A stretch of DNA of 7,566 bases from Euryarchaeota archaeon UBA538 (GTDB lineage: Archaea > Thermoplasmatota > Poseidoniia > Poseidoniales > Thalassarchaeaceae): positions 1 to 7,566 of the forward strand of contig DALC01000007.1 in the NCBI GenBank assembly GCA_002499325.1, in the 5' to 3' direction. Numbering within the stretch: position 1 is the first letter of the stretch; each line of letters opens with the position of its first letter. The position numbers were made by a program, and so were the translations under genes. The notes below the pieces were generated by a model. That model ran no database searches, had not been told where the DNA came from, and worked only from the letters and a program-made list of their open reading frames with translations. Shown piece after piece: positions 4,357 through 7,566 of the stretch.

Positions 4357-7300
4357 TCAAATTATGTCATCGATAAAGGAGGGGTCTATGTCATCGTCGT
4401 CATCAAGTCCTTCTGCGAGATCATCTAGATCCTCAAAATCTAACCCGTCAGCCAAATCGTCGAGGTCATCGATATCTAATTCGCCGTCATCTTCTACTCC
4501 TAGAAGCTCGTCAGCCACTTCCGCTGAAGCTTCTCTGATTACTCCGGTGTACTCCCCTCCAATCGGTTGTACCATGGCATCCTCTCCCATTCCATTGTAA
4601 CTCACTGACGGTGAGTCAGGCTCTTCTCCGAATGAATCAGAAGAAATCTCCAAGTCATCCAGTCCAAACTCTTCTTCATCAGTTAACCCCGAAGACTCTC
4701 TCATCATCTGTTCTTCCAGCTCAACTTCGAGAGCACCCATCTCCCAAGGTTGGGGTGCAGAATCCTTCCTCGGTCTAATGAATAGCACAGCTCCAGCCAG
4801 AATCATCAGAGCCGATAACAGGGCTATCAGTGTGTTCATATCCCCACTCATAAGTTGTTCAATCCAAGATGCCCCTTCCTCACCTCCCCCATCCTCGGAA
4901 GAGCCGAAAGAGCTCTCCGACCATGGCAGAATCTGTAATGGGTCGACTGCCAACCTGTTGACCTCTCCATCGAACGCCACCACGACGACCCAGTAGGACA
5001 AGGTATTATCCAAGGGCTCCCCATCAAACCCATTCAGAATCAGCAGGTTACCCATCACTTCCTTGGAGCTTCCATCTATCATAGAACTTACTTGTGTAGC
5101 GTTTCTGACGTCCTCGAATGGATCGAGACTTACAAATACTCGATACGATTGAACTTGAGGATCCTGACTGAGATCCCAAGTTATATCAATTTGTGAACCA
5201 GAACTATCCCAGTATCCGCGTACTCCCGTAACCTCTGGCAGATGCAAGCCTGGATCCAGACTGTTCTCATCGACTAGTGCTATTGATGAGGTCCTAAGAT
5301 TGGTTAGCCATGCATTTCCTGATGAGTCCACAGGAACTACCGTGACCCACGTCATTATCGATGGAGCAAGACTTCTTCCATCCGAAAGTTCTTCGATTGT
5401 GATCGGTAGCTGAGAGCTCCTCTCAACTACAGCTACTGGGTTCATATTGCTAGCATCAGAGAAAGGAACTACATCGGCGAATATCAGGTATTCATACAAG
5501 TCTGAAGCCATACTTTCTTGGAATGTGACAAACATACCATCCCCATCATCCCCCAATCTCTCCTCAAGTATGGGAGCTATCAGCCTGTCAGGTGGGGTAA
5601 TGTCCCCTCTGTTATCAACAGGTGTTACTATCGAGATATGATTGTCAAGACCAGTCAAGAAAACATTTCCCTTGATGTCATGAACTGTTACTGCGACATA
5701 TAGCGGAATATCCGGTACTACGGGAGATATCTCAAGTGAATCTACTGAGTTTCCGTACATGGCTTCTTCGATGGTCATCTGCAACTGGAGTATGCCTCCG
5801 ATCTGCCTCTGATCGACTACAATTAGATTGCATGAAGAGGGATCGTTTGTGCAGATTTCACTCAGTCTACTGAGATCATTTAGAGGATAATCAGACACCC
5901 ACACGGTGTAGTGACTGAAGTCGGGTGCTGTTGATCTATTCCATACAATGTCAATCTTGGTCCCATCGTCCTCTGGGTGGTCCCAGGCGATCAATCCTTC
6001 AACCTTATCAGGCGCATTGGCAGAGCCTTCTTGATCGGCCTCCGGGGTGGCCTCAACTACAATAACCGAATCTACGTTTGAGTTCCCCCAGTCGTCAGAT
6101 GCAACTACTCCAATCCAATATGTTACTCCATCTTGCAAAGGAGATGAACCAAGTGAGTCAATAATCACCTCGCTTACGCTGCAATCTGGAATAAATTCTG
6201 CCACAGGCCATCCGTCAACTGTGCTGGGAGGTTGCCAACCAGATGCAGGAAGGGCATAAACTGTGTAGAATGAGCAGTCTTCCTCTTCGTTAATTTCCCA
6301 AGTGACCTCAATCCTACCCCCCTCATCTTCTGGAACGTCCTCAGCAGCAGTCCCTAGTATCATCGAGGGTGCGATGCCATCGTTGAGACCACCTGCTGTG
6401 GTGACCGGCCCGAAGGTAGTGACATTGCTTGGGTCGTATTGCCCAGAAGCATCAACACAAGCGACGGCAAACCAGTACACTCTCTGAGGGGACAGTTCCA
6501 TCACCGTAGAGTTGCCTGAAGAGAATGGTATGTCTACCTCTCCCGTGAGAGCAATAGCATTGGTGATATCTTGTTCAGCAGCCCATATCCTGGTACTTCC
6601 TGGATCTAGCTCTTCGCACATAGACCACTCGATGACAAGACTCCCTGCAGTTCCCCCAGATATTGCCTCAGCAACCAACCACTCCGGAGGACTAGGCATC
6701 TCATCAGTTGGAGTGACACTACCTGGCCACGCAATCGCATCCCCTATTGTCCCATCTGAGTACTCTATTGCTATGGCAGCCCTGTATAATCTGTCATCGG
6801 ACAATGCCTCAGTGACCCCGTCATTATCCGCCTCTGTGACCATAACAGAAGTCTGTGACCAGAATGGAATTGTGATGTAAGTGGAGAAGTCATCTAACTC
6901 ATCCTCACTTGGGTTCCAGTCCTCTCTTCCTGTCGCGTCCCAAACGAAAATCCTGTAACCACTCCATGCGGCATCTTCAGCAGGTAGCCAGGTTATTTCC
7001 AAGACTCCACCTCCATCGTTAGGCCTGTCAGTAATATTGACTATGTTTGTGGGAACCTCAATCCTCTCCCAGTCATAGGTGATCCTAACTTTCATTTTAC
7101 CGTCACTGGGTGATTGTAACTGGATATGCGTCTCAGCAGAAGAATAACCCGGTCCAACTTGAGATATTGCGGACTGGAAAGCTGACTGTATCCCGGGGTT
7201 CGTCGTCTGCATATCCCAGCTCCCAGAATAGTTGAGGAATGATGATCTCGCCCACACCCAAGCCCCAGCTTCTGGTGAAGACAAGGTCATCGCAAGGGGA

Positions 7301-7566
7301 TTCATTGGAAGCCTACCTGGAAGAACCGAATCAGACATTAATGGAATATCAATGGGTTGCTCATCATTCACCAAGATAGTACTCATCCCAGGCCTAGCCG
7401 TTTCATTGACTTCCGACCAAGTCCTGTCTCCAATAATGATGTTCAGAGGGTTTGCATTTCTTTGTCCACTAATATCCGACTCCACAAGACCATCAACTGG
7501 TTTGAAGTGGTGAAGCCCATCATCTGATACCAGATAGAGGCCGTCGTCACTTACATGTGCTCCTCT
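4357..7566 (-). CDS. Large cell-surface protein with fibronectin-III-like modules, membrane anchor and acidic cytoplasmic tail; N-terminus cut by window edge
   Basis: The frame is open to the window edge, giving 1069 visible residues. The GTG at 7485 is just an internal codon: the 27 residues before it read on as HVSDDGLYLVSDDGLHHF, like the end of a beta-propeller blade, and no signal peptide is present. About six fibronectin-III-like beta-sandwich modules follow at roughly 175-287, 291-392, 399-507, 518-649, 657-765 and 776-880. Each has an early I-x-I-x-W strand (LEITW, LVIEW, IEVTW, IDIVW, MFVTF, IDITW), a YxVxV-like strand, and a late YWVxVVAxD-like strand with a Gly-Asn turn. A membrane helix lies at ~911-930, followed by RPRK as a positive-inside stop. 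The ~135-residue tail is strongly acidic and ends with two copies of DLDDLA(D/E)GLD. The modules therefore face outside and the tail inside. The protein is probably structural, adhesive or sensory; no enzyme domain is visible. Confidence 0.88.
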   Translation of the reverse strand, partial: RGAHVSDDGLYLVSDDGLHHFKPVDGLVESDISGQRNANPLNIIIGDRTWSEVNETARPGMSTILVNDEQPIDIPLMSDSVLPGRLPMNPLAMTLSSPEAGAWVWARSSFLNYSGSWDMQTTNPGIQSAFQSAISQVGPGYSSAETHIQLQSPSDGKMKVRITYDWERIEVPTNIVNITDRPNDGGGVLEITWLPAEDAAWSGYRIFVWDATGREDWNPSEDELDDFSTYITIPFWSQTSVMVTEADNDGVTEALSDDRLYRAAIAIEYSDGTIGDAIAWPGSVTPTDEMPSPPEWLVAEAISGGTAGSLVIEWSMCEELDPGSTRIWAAEQDITNAIALTGEVDIPFSSGNSTVMELSPQRVYWFAVACVDASGQYDPSNVTTFGPVTTAGGLNDGIAPSMILGTAAEDVPEDEGGRIEVTWEINEEEDCSFYTVYALPASGWQPPSTVDGWPVAEFIPDCSVSEVIIDSLGSSPLQDGVTYWIGVVASDDWGNSNVDSVIVVEATPEADQEGSANAPDKVEGLIAWDHPEDDGTKIDIVWNRSTAPDFSHYTVWVSDYPLNDLSRLSEICTNDPSSCNLIVVDQRQIGGILQLQMTIEEAMYGNSVDSLEISPVVPDIPLYVAVTVHDIKGNVFLTGLDNHISIVTPVDNRGDITPPDRLIAPILEERLGDDGDGMFVTFQESMASDLYEYLIFADVVPFSDASNMNPVAVVERSSQLPITIEELSDGRSLAPSIMTWVTVVPVDSSGNAWLTNLRTSSIALVDENSLDPGLHLPEVTGVRGYWDSSGSQIDITWDLSQDPQVQSYRVFVSLDPFEDVRNATQVSSMIDGSSKEVMGNLLILNGFDGEPLDNTLSYWVVVVAFDGEVNRLAVDPLQILPWSESSFGSSEDGGGEEGASWIEQLMSGDMNTLIALLSALMILAGAVLFIRPRKDSAPQPWEMGALEVELEEQMMRESSGLTDEEEFGLDDLEISSDSFGEEPDSPSVSYNGMGEDAMVQPIGGEYTGVIREASAEVADELLGVEDDGELDIDDLDDLADGLDFEDLDDLAEGLDDDDDIDPSFIDDII
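4402..4467 (-). repeat. Acidic 12-residue tandem repeat in the surface-protein tail
   Basis: The encoded peptide DLDDLADGLD, FE, DLDDLAEGLD repeats with a 12-residue period, then runs into five aspartates. The Leu/Asp spacing suggests an amphipathic acidic helix that may bind a cytoplasmic partner or cations. The DNA copies have diverged in codon choice, so this is not a recent duplication. Confidence 0.55.

Noticed and set aside
4364..4600. Plus-strand Ser-rich open frame
   Set aside because: It is the reverse-complement shadow of the Asp/Glu-rich tail of the surface protein; the Ser/Arg runs come from antisense reading of Asp codons.

Overview
The window looks archaeal, most likely a planktonic marine euryarchaeon of the Marine Group II/III (Poseidoniales-like) type. 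The reasons are a mid-GC, tightly packed gene layout, Shine-Dalgarno sites, a secreted calcium-repeat protein, and a very large fibronectin-like surface protein with an acidic cytoplasmic tail, next to p-aminobenzoate genes. This assignment is inference: there is no rRNA, tRNA or ribosomal protein here to fix the taxonomy. Every gene I accept is on the minus strand, so transcription runs from high to low coordinates.

Reading in the direction of transcription: (i) 7566-4357 is the 3' part of a large surface protein, cut by the window edge. It ends in about six fibronectin-type-III-like modules, one membrane anchor and a very acidic tail. (ii) After a 41-nt gap comes a compact three-gene cluster at 4315-832. 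It holds a divergent class-IV aminotransferase (pabC-like), an aminodeoxychorismate synthase with both subunits fused (PabB domain first, PabA domain second), and a small membrane protein with a four-cysteine zinc ribbon. Stop and start codons overlap at both junctions, which implies translational coupling. (iii) 831-531 is a 301-nt non-coding stretch unusually rich in inverted repeats. It holds two related hairpins with compensatory changes, a ~92-nt nested stem-loop whose tip looks like a minus-strand terminator, and a cluster of short palindromes just upstream of the next gene. (iv) 530-1 is the 5' part of a secreted protein with thrombospondin-type-3 (DxDxDG) calcium-binding repeats, cut at the window start.

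The fused PabB-PabA enzyme should convert chorismate and glutamine to 4-amino-4-deoxychorismate, and the class-IV enzyme should cleave that to p-aminobenzoate and pyruvate, feeding folate or a related pterin cofactor. The aminotransferase has altered active-site motifs, so this second step is less certain. The zinc-ribbon membrane protein has no known function and is linked only by position. The two outer genes encode cell-surface or exported proteins and probably have no metabolic link to the pab cluster.

The strongest candidates for something undescribed are the structured non-coding region at 531-831 and the reversed-order PabB-PabA fusion with its unusual partners.
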